The position numbers were made by a program, and so were the translations under genes. From Candidatus Nanoarchaeia archaeon (lineage in GTDB: Archaea > Nanoarchaeota > Nanoarchaeia > SCGC-AAA011-G17 > JAFCDX01), in the NCBI GenBank assembly GCA_028717785.1, contig JAQUND010000090.1, positions 1 through 6,563 of the forward strand: a stretch of DNA of 6,563 bases, read 5' to 3'. Of the stretch, positions 1 to 4,767 are shown one piece after another. Below the pieces are notes generated by a model. It had not been told where the DNA came from. It saw only the letters and a list, made by a program, of their open reading frames with translations, and searched no databases. How positions within the stretch are numbered: the first letter of the stretch is position 1; every line of letters begins with the position of its first letter.

Positions 1-247
1 TTTCATTTTTAAAACCTTTTTTAATCCATTCATGAAAAATCCATTGTAAATAAAAATATAACAAAAATTCTTCGTAGCCTTTCCACATTTTAACTGCCGG
101 ATGATTACGCCAACCTTTTTTATTGTTTGATTTGTCAAGAAGAATAGAAGCTATAGTAAGTCCCTCACTTCTCTGTTTTCCTAATCTTTTATTATCTAAA
201 TTCTCAGCGTTTTTCTTCATGTTAAAGTCTGTTAAAAATGTTTGCAT
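1..247 (-). CDS. Pyrimidine-dimer DNA glycosylase (endonuclease V-like), 3' end outside window
   Basis: Translating the minus strand from the ATG at 247-245 gives 82 residues with no stop before the window edge, so the C-terminus is missing. The protein starts MQTFLTDFNMKKNAENLD and continues with NKRLGKQRSEG (about residues 19-29) and GWRNHPAVKMWKGYEE. These are hallmark segments of the small phage and bacterial proteins annotated as pyrimidine-dimer DNA glycosylase/endonuclease V. Members of that family excise UV-induced cyclobutane dimers by glycosylase and AP-lyase action. The start is fixed by an AAGGAG ribosome site at 255-260, 7 nt ahead. That site lies inside the last codons of the upstream endonuclease gene, only 4 nt separate the two genes, and they are probably co-transcribed. 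Base content is clearly higher in G+C than its neighbour (23 of 60 in bases 61-120). Family assignment is from recalled motifs and no catalytic residue was verified. Confidence 0.75.
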   Translation of the reverse strand, partial: MQTFLTDFNMKKNAENLDNKRLGKQRSEGLTIASILLDKSNNKKGWRNHPAVKMWKGYEEFLLYFYLQWIFHEWIKKGFKNE

Positions 248-251
248 AAAT

Positions 252-1103
252 TTACTCCTTTTTTAATTTTAAACATTTAATAATATGTTCTTCTAAATTG
301 TAAACTAATTTATTACATATTTTACATTGTTTTCTACCTCTAATTTTCTGCATTCTTTTTTCAATTGTTTCTTTAGATTGTTTTTTACCTGTATTTACTT
401 TACTTAAATTTTCCCTATGTTTTTTAGATTTTGATTTTCCTTTAGATGCTTTACTTAAATTTTTTCTATGTTGTTCAGAAAAAGGTTCTTTTTTCGAGCC
501 TTTATGTGAAATTTTTAAATATTTTTCTTCATCTTGTAAAGCATTATTTATTCCTATTGATATATTGTTTTTATGATCTTCAGTTAATTTTCTACCTAAC
601 ATCCATAATCCACAATTTTTTTCTATAGCTATACTTCTTAATTTTTGTTTTATTTCAAATGCTTTCCTTTCTCCATATATTTCTTCATATTTTTTATTTT
701 TATTTTTTCTTGTCCAATTAAAATTTCCTTCACCTCCAGGGGTCATATTATACCCATAAATTTCATCTTTATGAATTCCATCTGCTCCAAAAGTTCTAAA
801 ATGATAAATACAACTAATCTCTGCGGCATTTAAACTTTCAAATAATTTTTCTTTATTATTTTCATAAATTTCTCCTAAAATTCTCCATTTAAAATTTTGA
901 ATTCCAAATTCACGAATTGCTAAATAAAAATCTCTTGTATTTTTATCAATATTATTTAAAGCATTTCTAAAATGTTTTTTAATATACTTTTCAGGATTTT
1001 TATTACTCGTATAACCAATATAACTTTTTCTATTTTGAATGTTGATAATTTGATAAATAACTCCTTTATAAAAATAGGGTAATAACAAAACTTGTTCTGA
1101 CAT
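252..1103 (-). CDS. GIY-YIG homing endonuclease with NUMOD3 repeats and C-terminal zinc finger
   Basis: A 283-residue site-specific DNA endonuclease. The N-terminal catalytic domain (about 13-126) has VIY at 15-17 and YIG at 28-30. A conserved-type Arg lies at 46 or 64 (AIREFG at 62-67), the probable metal-binding Glu is E95 (AAEISCIYHF), and the family signature YNMTPGGEG is at 118-126. A basic DNA-binding region follows, with NUMOD3-type repeats at about 170-187, 206-222 and 223-241 (for example SEQHRKNLSKASKGK). The C-terminus holds C260, C263, H273 and C277, a CCHC zinc finger. The gene sits between two more G+C-rich genes and interrupts neither, so it is an intercistronic homing endonuclease, unless the leader RNA is part of a degenerate intron. 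ATG is the start, with GGAAGG 7-8 nt ahead, and that site can be base-paired away by the leader RNA. Related architectures: I-TevI and the T4 Seg proteins. Confidence 0.93.
   Translation of the reverse strand: MSEQVLLLPYFYKGVIYQIINIQNRKSYIGYTSNKNPEKYIKKHFRNALNNIDKNTRDFYLAIREFGIQNFKWRILGEIYENNKEKLFESLNAAEISCIYHFRTFGADGIHKDEIYGYNMTPGGEGNFNWTRKNKNKKYEEIYGERKAFEIKQKLRSIAIEKNCGLWMLGRKLTEDHKNNISIGINNALQDEEKYLKISHKGSKKEPFSEQHRKNLSKASKGKSKSKKHRENLSKVNTGKKQSKETIEKRMQKIRGRKQCKICNKLVYNLEEHIIKCLKLKKE
255..260 (-). promoter_or_regulatory. Ribosome binding site of the glycosylase, inside the endonuclease gene
   Basis: AAGGAG on the minus strand, 7 nt before the ATG at 247. It is formed by the last two sense codons of the GIY-YIG gene, whose TAA stop follows immediately. 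If the endonuclease gene is an insertion, it ended so as to keep or supply the translation signal of the gene it displaced. Confidence 0.75.
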
Positions 1104-1157
1104 TGATTTTACCTTCCAGATTTTACTAAATTTTAAGAAACTGACTATTTCTTATAA

Positions 1158-1167
1158 TTATTAGTAA
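1158..1167 (-). promoter_or_regulatory. TTACTAATAA motif inside the GIY-YIG leader
   Basis: One of two copies in this leader. It is part of TTTTACTAACCATTTTACTA, in which TTTTACTAA is directly repeated, and its second repeat unit forms the arm of the 10-bp hairpin stem with 1120-1129. It could be structural instead of a promoter. Confidence 0.25.
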
Positions 1168-1186
1168 AATGGTTAGTAAAAATATT

Positions 1187-1202
1187 AAAAAAAATTTGAC
1201 AG
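1187..1202 (-). terminator. Possible attenuator: junction-closing arm followed by U tract
   Basis: On the minus strand the 3' arm CTGTCAA of the leader's closing helix is followed by A and then eight T (1194-1187). This is the layout of an intrinsic terminator, although the helix is only 7 bp, AT-containing and encloses a branched structure. It could end DUF932 transcripts or act as an attenuator ahead of the GIY-YIG gene. The two downstream complements (1140-1148 and 1111-1119) are transcribed only if RNA polymerase reads past it. Confidence 0.35.
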
Positions 1203-1277
1203 AAATGAAAGTTACTGGAAGGTACTTAGGTAGGATTTCTACACTTTCACTTTTGGATAGTCAGTCCTATCTGTCAA

Positions 1278-1287
1278 TTATTAGTAA
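1278..1287 (-). promoter_or_regulatory. TTACTAATAA motif immediately before the structured leader RNA
   Basis: It ends 1 nt before the first helix of the leader RNA (TTGACAG at 1277) and lies just after the DUF932 stop. If it is a -10 type element, transcription would begin within the first nucleotides of the structured RNA, giving the GIY-YIG gene its own leader transcript. Inferred from position only. Confidence 0.35.
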
Positions 1288-1293
1288 TATTAC

Positions 1294-2094
1294 TTAAAAA
1301 CTTCTATTAGTTGCAAATGCCGCCATAATCATCCAAAGATTTTGATTAATTTTCAAATCTCTTACAACATTTTTTATCTGTCTTGTTGTTCTTCTGCGAA
1401 TTTTTCCTGTCTTATCTGACGGTACTGAATAATGAATTCCGCCTTGCATGATGTGTTCTTGTATGCGATTGAATACTGTCCATAAATCATTTTTGTTGTC
1501 TTCTAATCTTTTTACCTCAAGAAGTGAATCGGGATTTATTACTGAATCTTCTCCCCAATGCATGTTTTTTGCAACATAAGCAAACTTTCCTTTTTCTACT
1601 TCTGTCAGTTCAATTGTCTTATATGTGTTTACTTTTTCTGCGATTATAGTAAACTGCTTTACAATTTCTTTTACGAGTTTTTCAAGATCATCAAAAGTAA
1701 ATCCAATATGACGCTGACATACACTTGCAAATTCATTGTCAGCTACAACCATTTGATTTGAACATACACAACGATAAAAACCCGCATTTAATGTTGCTGG
1801 AAAAGAACGGTCATGAGATGAAGTATAAACTATTTCTTCAATAATTTCTCCTTTTTCGAGCAATCCTTCCTTCTTGCGAAAACGAATCATGTGTTTGCCG
1901 TAATCATTGTTTTTCTTTGATTTTACTTGTTTGGCTGAAACAGGTTTCCAACCTAAACGATCAAGATAATTCATGATTTTGTAAGTAGGGACAAAAACAT
2001 ACTTTGTCGATACTTCAGATGCAGGACTTGATGAAAATGCCGCCGGAACTTGTGTTCTAAGCTCATTTTCTGTAAGAAATTTTTTTTCAGTCAT
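1294..2094 (-). CDS. DUF932-family phage protein
   Basis: A 266-residue protein beginning MTEKKFLTENELRTQVPAAF. The ATG at 2094 is chosen because AAGGAG lies 8 nt upstream. An in-frame TTG further up, at 2184, has no such site and would place the promoter inside the gene. The segment SSHDRSFPATLNAGFYR plus CVCSNQMVVAD (about 92-119) is the core signature of DUF932 proteins, in which a 'G.xR.VCSNG.V' stretch recurs. The C-terminal part (about 204-266) has LWTVFNRIQEHIMQGG, a basic RRRTTRQIK stretch, and the final NQNLWMIMAAFATNRSF, so the protein looks complete although somewhat short for the family. DUF932 proteins are common in phages and plasmids; their biochemical role is not established, so none is given. 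Bases 1441-1500 contain 22 G/C of 60, while bases 2341-2400 in the next gene upstream contain only 6. Confidence 0.8.
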   Translation of the reverse strand: MTEKKFLTENELRTQVPAAFSSSPASEVSTKYVFVPTYKIMNYLDRLGWKPVSAKQVKSKKNNDYGKHMIRFRKKEGLLEKGEIIEEIVYTSSHDRSFPATLNAGFYRCVCSNQMVVADNEFASVCQRHIGFTFDDLEKLVKEIVKQFTIIAEKVNTYKTIELTEVEKGKFAYVAKNMHWGEDSVINPDSLLEVKRLEDNKNDLWTVFNRIQEHIMQGGIHYSVPSDKTGKIRRRTTRQIKNVVRDLKINQNLWMIMAAFATNRSF

Positions 2095-2118
2095 ACCACA
2101 GTCTCCTTTTTTAAATTT

Positions 2119-2166
2119 GTTGTTTATATTACAATAATATACAACTATTATATAAATGTAAACAAC
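2119..2166. repeat. Imperfect palindrome overlapping the DUF932 promoter, candidate operator
   Basis: Perfect 8-bp arms GTTGTTTA (2119-2126) and TAAACAAC (2159-2166) enclose a second shorter inverted pair of TATTAT/ATAATA type. The whole 48-bp block sits between the DUF932 gene and the gene upstream and overlaps the -35/-10 elements described separately. That is a typical place for a repressor or activator site. No U tract follows, so it is less likely to be a terminator. Confidence 0.45.
2134..2162 (-). promoter_or_regulatory. Sigma-70-type promoter for the DUF932 gene
   Basis: Minus strand TTTACA (2162-2157), 17-nt spacer, TATTAT (2139-2134). This is one mismatch from TTGACA and one from TATAAT at the optimal spacing, about 40 nt before the DUF932 start. 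In such AT-rich DNA chance matches are common; the spacing and intergenic position are what favour it. Confidence 0.5.
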
Positions 2167-2170
2167 TTTT

Positions 2171-2494
2171 TTATGAAAGTTCAAATTTTTTTACATATAA
2201 TTGTAAAATACGTTTAAATTGATTAAAAGCATCATATCCATTATTATATACTTCTCTCCATTCTGTATTTTTTAATGGGTCAACATTATTTCCAAAATAA
2301 AAATAATAAATATTCATAGTTCCTGAACTTTTTAATATACAATCAAAATAATAATAATTATTATTATAAATAAAGTATACTCCATATAAAATTTTATATC
2401 TTTTCTTTTCCCTATTTTTTCTTTTAAATATATCATTAAAATCTAAAAATTGTTCCACAATTTCTTCTTTGAATATTTTTGAATATCTTTTCAT
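2171..2494 (-). CDS. Small unknown protein with MKRY leader (third of three)
   Basis: A 107-residue protein of no recognised family. The ATG at 2494 is preferred over the more upstream ATG at 2539. It has AAGGT 8 nt ahead, it does not overlap the previous gene, and it yields the N-terminus MKRYSKIFKEE shared with the two genes before it. The rest is rich in Lys, Tyr and Asn, with a Tyr-rich run (YFIYNNNYYYFD, about residues 39-50) and no membrane segment or cysteine cluster. The shared leader resembles the T4 capsid-targeting propeptide; if it were cleaved after E10 a body of about 97 residues would remain. It is the last gene of a three-gene run, 19 nt after the preceding stop. Coding is supported by the ribosome site and the shared start, not by homology. 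Confidence 0.7.
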   Translation of the reverse strand: MKRYSKIFKEEIVEQFLDFNDIFKRKNREKKRYKILYGVYFIYNNNYYYFDCILKSSGTMNIYYFYFGNNVDPLKNTEWREVYNNGYDAFNQFKRILQLYVKKFELS

Positions 2495-2513
2495 ATCTTT
2501 TACCTTATATATT

Positions 2514-2816
2514 TTACCATTTATCTCCATAAGGATCATAATTTTTCATCCAAGTTTTGTTTATACCATCAATAAGTTTTTTTAACTCATTAAAATTATC
2601 TGGAATTTCACCTAAATTTATATCTGTTTTATACCCCGGAACCCAACCATGTAATTTATTCCCTATTAGTTTAATAAAAACTTCAAATCCTTTTTTATTA
2701 TAAATTAAATATTCATTTACATCATTCTCTTCCACTTTATAATTTAATTTTTGAAATTGATTTATGATATTATTTAAATCAACACTTTCTTTAAATACTT
2801 TTTTATATCTTTTCAT
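2514..2816 (-). CDS. Small unknown protein with MKRY leader (second of three)
   Basis: A 100-residue protein beginning MKRYKKVFKESVDLNN. The ATG at 2816 has GAGG 6 nt ahead; another in-frame ATG four codons upstream (2828) overlaps the ribosome site and is unlikely. The body reads like a small alpha/beta domain, with IINQFQKLNYKVEEND, then EYLIYNKKGFEVFIKLIGN (strand-like, alternating hydrophobic residues), and a Trp-containing C-terminus ending DPYGDKW. No family is recognised and no catalytic motif is seen. It lies 17 nt after the preceding gene and 19 nt before the next, so the three form one translational unit. A mature form of about 90 residues would be near the size of T4 internal proteins. 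Confidence 0.72.
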   Translation of the reverse strand: MKRYKKVFKESVDLNNIINQFQKLNYKVEENDVNEYLIYNKKGFEVFIKLIGNKLHGWVPGYKTDINLGEIPDNFNELKKLIDGINKTWMKNYDPYGDKW

Positions 2817-2833
2817 TATATACCTCATTTTTC

Positions 2834-3046
2834 TTATTTTAAATTTGAAATAATTTCTGACAATAATGTAGTTAACTTAATTAAATTCATATCATCTAAT
2901 TTATTTAAACTTTTTTTAATATTAACATTTAAATATCTTCTTAAAAAATTCAATTGATCAATTATACTATCTTTAATATCCATTTCTTTTAACACTCTTT
3001 TATTTTCACTACTAAAGTCTTTATAGACTGAGTTATATCTTTTCAT
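2834..3046 (-). CDS. Small unknown protein with MKRY leader (first of three)
   Basis: A 70-residue protein beginning MKRYNSVYKDFSSENKR, with GAGG 7 nt before the ATG. The remainder is predicted mostly helical from its pattern of Leu/Ile among charged residues (VLKEMDIKDSIIDQLNFLRR, then KLDDMNLIKLTTLLSEIISNL), with no Cys and no membrane segment. No family is recognised. It is the first gene of the MKRY cluster and is preceded at 3073-3082 by one of the four TTACTAATAA motifs, which could be its promoter. The acidic residue at leader position 10 is Asp instead of Glu, so if a prohead protease cuts these leaders this copy is the least certain substrate. Confidence 0.65.
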   Translation of the reverse strand: MKRYNSVYKDFSSENKRVLKEMDIKDSIIDQLNFLRRYLNVNIKKSLNKLDDMNLIKLTTLLSEIISNLK

Positions 3047-3072
3047 TTTAATACCTCATAAAATAATTACAT

Positions 3073-3082
3073 TTATTAGTAA
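3073..3082 (-). promoter_or_regulatory. TTACTAATAA motif ahead of the MKRY cluster
   Basis: TTACTAATAA continuing as AT, 26 nt before the first MKRY gene start, in a 51-nt gap. It is preceded by ATAGTTTTTTAAAT, nearly the same as the sequence preceding the copy at 5784-5793. The included TAATAAAT resembles the T4 late-promoter box TATAAATA. Promoter function is a guess from position and recurrence. Confidence 0.35.
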
Positions 3083-3097
3083 AAAACATTTAAAAAA

Positions 3098-3313
3098 CTA
3101 TTTAAATTTTTTATATTCATTAAAATCATTATTTAAACAAATAAATTCTCTTTCTTGATCTTCGAACTTCCTACAACCCAATTCACCATTTTCATAGTTT
3201 ACAGTTTTTAATTCATTATTTCTTTTTCTTGTAGCTGTTCTAAATTTATATATACTACCTCTAAATCCTTCATGCATTGCACCATAATAACAAGTTTGAC
3301 ATTTAATTTTCAT
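3098..3313 (-). CDS. Small four-cysteine protein, probable zinc binder
   Basis: A 71-residue protein with CQTC at 5-8 and two further cysteines, C47 (GELGCRKFE) and C59 (REFICLNND), which together could hold one zinc ion. H14 is a further possible ligand. The middle (about 18-40) is basic. I recall small phage proteins with the same CxxC...C...C spacing but cannot name a family or function. The ATG overlaps the end of the methyltransferase gene by 11 nt (ATG AAA ATT AA), and AAAGGA lies just upstream inside that gene, so the two are translationally coupled. Possible roles such as a small DNA-binding or partner protein are speculation. Confidence 0.65.
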   Translation of the reverse strand: MKIKCQTCYYGAMHEGFRGSIYKFRTATRKRNNELKTVNYENGELGCRKFEDQEREFICLNNDFNEYKKFK

Positions 3314-4028
3314 TTAGTTTTCCTTTTACGCTTTCCAATCTATTTTTGGCTATATTGAAAAAATTATTATCAATTTCAATACCTATAAACTTTCTATTAG
3401 TTTCTACGCAAGCAACGCCAGTACTACCAGAACCCATAAACATATCTAAGATTATATCATTTTCTTTTGAACTATTAAGAATAAATGGCTTTATCCAACC
3501 TATAGGTTTCTCATTTGGGTGCATTCTTTTAGATCCAGAAAATAATACTTTTACATCCAATACATCATTTATTCTTCCATTTATATTATTTAAAATATGT
3601 CTTCCTTTAGAAGCGAATAATACTAATTCATGTTTTGGTGCATATGATCCCTTTATATCACCCATACCATGATTACTTTTATTCATTACTATCATATTTT
3701 TAACAGTAAAACCAACTTTTTCTACTGCTACTTGTAATTTTCCAAAATTTCGCCAATGACAAAATAAATAAATAGCTGAATTATTTTTTAATTTATTATA
3801 AATAATAGATAAGTATTCTGTTGGTAATTCTTCATCATTTTGAATTTTAGTAAAATAATTTTCATCTCTATTTTGAATTGTAATACCAGTTCTCATACTA
3901 CTTTGTTGTTTATTTGATAAATATGAAATTCCGTAAGGAGGATCAGAAACAATTAAATCAATTGATTCATTTTCTAAATTATTTAAAATATCTATACAAT
4001 TTCCTAAGTGTATTTTACTAGTTTTCAA
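3303..4028 (-). CDS. DNA methyltransferase, beta class, probable N6-adenine
   Basis: A 241-residue enzyme that transfers a methyl group from S-adenosylmethionine to DNA. The N-terminus KIHLGNCIDILNNLENESID leads to the catalytic motif DPPY at 29-32. A central variable region (about 40-165) follows and should contain target recognition. HPNEKPIGWIKPFI (170-183), the cofactor loop DMFMGSGSTG (195-204) and NRKFIGIEID (211-220) complete it. Catalytic motif before cofactor motif defines the beta class, and DPPY favours adenine N6, although cytosine N4 is not excluded. The only sensible start is TTG at 4028-4026, since an in-frame stop lies five codons upstream. This overlaps the polymerase stop by 11 nt, with a weak AAGAG ahead. 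No restriction endonuclease partner is visible, so it is an orphan enzyme, plausibly protecting phage DNA from host restriction. Confidence 0.92.
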   Translation of the reverse strand: MKTSKIHLGNCIDILNNLENESIDLIVSDPPYGISYLSNKQQSSMRTGITIQNRDENYFTKIQNDEELPTEYLSIIYNKLKNNSAIYLFCHWRNFGKLQVAVEKVGFTVKNMIVMNKSNHGMGDIKGSYAPKHELVLFASKGRHILNNINGRINDVLDVKVLFSGSKRMHPNEKPIGWIKPFILNSSKENDIILDMFMGSGSTGVACVETNRKFIGIEIDNNFFNIAKNRLESVKGKLNEN

Positions 4029-4767
4029 TTGGATACTCTTTATTTAATTTTTCATTTCTTATTTTAATATTTTCTAAACATTGTTTCCATTCTTCTGGAT
4101 GTTCTGTCCAATATTTAGTATTATGCCCAAACTTCCATATTTCACCATAATCTAAAGAAGCTGTTAATCCAACTTTACAATTATCATTATTTTCATAATA
4201 TGGATATTCCGTCCAATATTTAACTATTTTTTCAACTTCTTCAATTTCAGGAACAAATATTTCAAATACGATTTCATCATGAACATTAATAATAACTTTA
4301 GATTTCATTTCTTTTTTCTTAAATTCATTATGAATTCTAGTCATTGCAATTAAAGTAGTTTGTCCAGAAGTTCCTTGTATTCCTGCATTAATTGCTGAAT
4401 TCATCAAATTATTTACATTAAATGATGAACCTTTATTATACCAAGAGTCTTGCCCAATATAAGTTAATTGAGGTAATCTTCTTTTTCTTCCCAATAATGT
4501 TTTAACCCAACCAAATTCTTGAGCATGTTTTCTATAACTATCAATATATTTTGCAATTTCTGGAAAAGTTTGTCGATAAGTTTGTATAAATTGTTCTGCT
4601 AAATCTAAATCAATTCCAAATTTATTTGCTATACCATACTTAGCTGCACCATATAAACAATTCCCAATCACTACTTTATTTTCTAATATAATTTCATGAT
4701 TCTTAGACTCGTTTACACAAAAAACATCATGTAAACCCTCTCTTTTTTTGATAGATTTAATTTTCAT
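4018..4767 (-). CDS. C-terminal split intein half fused to C-terminal part of family A DNA polymerase
   Basis: A 249-residue product. Residues 1-36 are an intein C-half, with block F-like DVFCVNESKNHEII and block G NKVVIGN followed by Cys. Residues 37-249 are the polymerase C-part: CLYGAAKYGIANKFGI completes motif B and the O helix, then comes TLLGRKRRLPQL (89-101), the INAGIQGTSG element (126-135), and motif C NVHDEIVFE (161-169) with catalytic D164. The order matches Escherichia coli Pol I from L764 to the end. It is a free-standing gene with its own ATG and a GGAG site 7 nt ahead, overlapping the endonuclease stop by 11 nt. It cannot make an active polymerase alone because motif A is on the other gene. 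The likely outcome is trans-splicing, with C37 as the +1 nucleophile. Confidence 0.93.
   Translation of the reverse strand: MKIKSIKKREGLHDVFCVNESKNHEIILENKVVIGNCLYGAAKYGIANKFGIDLDLAEQFIQTYRQTFPEIAKYIDSYRKHAQEFGWVKTLLGRKRRLPQLTYIGQDSWYNKGSSFNVNNLMNSAINAGIQGTSGQTTLIAMTRIHNEFKKKEMKSKVIINVHDEIVFEIFVPEIEEVEKIVKYWTEYPYYENNDNCKVGLTASLDYGEIWKFGHNTKYWTEHPEEWKQCLENIKIRNEKLNKEYPIEN
4660..4767 (-). other. Intein C-terminal half (IntC, 36 residues)
   Basis: It begins at the gene's ATG and ends with Asn 36, the residue that cyclises in protein splicing; the next residue, Cys, is the C-extein nucleophile. The VNESKNHEIILENKVVIGN stretch matches blocks F and G. The usual penultimate His is replaced by Gly (IGN|C), a deviation known in some active inteins. 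With the 103-residue N-half it totals 139 residues, the size of a complete mini-intein without an endonuclease domain. Confidence 0.9.

Larger units (their letters stand above)
1111..1277 (-). ncRNA. Structured leader RNA of the GIY-YIG gene with sequestered ribosome site
   Basis: This fills the 190-nt gap between the DUF932 and GIY-YIG genes. Read on the minus strand, TTGACAG (1277-1271) pairs with CTGTCAA (1202-1196), closing a three-way junction. Inside it are hairpin GATAG/CTATC (1271-1256, loop GACTGA), helix TGAAAGT/ACTTTCA (1249-1243 with 1212-1206), and nested hairpin GTAG/CTAC (1242-1230). A second long hairpin (1170-1120) follows with stems ATTTTACTAA/TTAGTAAAAT and AAGAAA/TTTCTT and loop TAGTCAG. 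That loop is complementary to the first hairpin's CTGACTA (9 bp if extended, 1257-1265 with 1140-1148). ACCTTCCAG (1223-1215) is a perfect 9-nt complement of CTGGAAGGT (1119-1111), which contains the endonuclease ribosome site. All pairings are visible in the sequence; function is inferred. The order of pairings does not match a group I intron core. Confidence 0.55.
2483..3046 (-). repeat. Three near-identical gene starts (MKRY leader), one per gene
   Basis: The 12-mer ATGAAAAGATAT occurs exactly at 2494-2483, 2816-2805 and 3046-3035, each time as the start of a gene. Similarity extends outward to the ribosome site (GAGGTAT in two copies, AAGGT in the third). It also extends inward to a TAAAGA-type stretch encoding (F/Y)K(E/D), then ends; the protein bodies share nothing obvious. 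The encoded leaders are MKRYSKIFKE, MKRYKKVFKE and MKRYNSVYKD. Identity at both DNA and protein level limited to the first ten codons points to a reused 5' module. Confidence 0.8.

Noticed and set aside
446..833. Two open frames on the plus strand (446-628 and 645-833), Phe/Ile rich
   Set aside because: They are antisense to the GIY-YIG gene, whose catalytic and NUMOD motifs are clear. The hydrophobic content is what reversed Lys/Asn codons produce, and no ribosome site precedes them.
1104..1293. Group I intron core in the GIY-YIG leader
   Set aside because: AAGAAATAGTC resembles a group I S element and GIY-YIG enzymes often live in introns. However, the two strands that would be P3 and P7 lack P4-P6 between them, and no 3' exon exists because DUF932 looks complete and the next gene starts 4 nt after the endonuclease stop.
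1558..1761. Plus-strand open frame of 67 codons
   Set aside because: Antisense to the DUF932 core; composition is a shadow and there is no ribosome site.
2095..2184. Upstream TTG start for the DUF932 protein adding 30 residues
   Set aside because: The added stretch is low-complexity, overlaps the promoter and palindrome, and has no ribosome site. The ATG at 2094 has a near-perfect one.
2495..2539. Upstream ATG at 2539 for the third MKRY gene
   Set aside because: It would overlap the preceding gene and lose the shared start. The ATG at 2494 has its own ribosome site.
3346..3672. Plus-strand open frame of 108 codons
   Set aside because: Antisense to methyltransferase motifs I and II, which are unmistakable.
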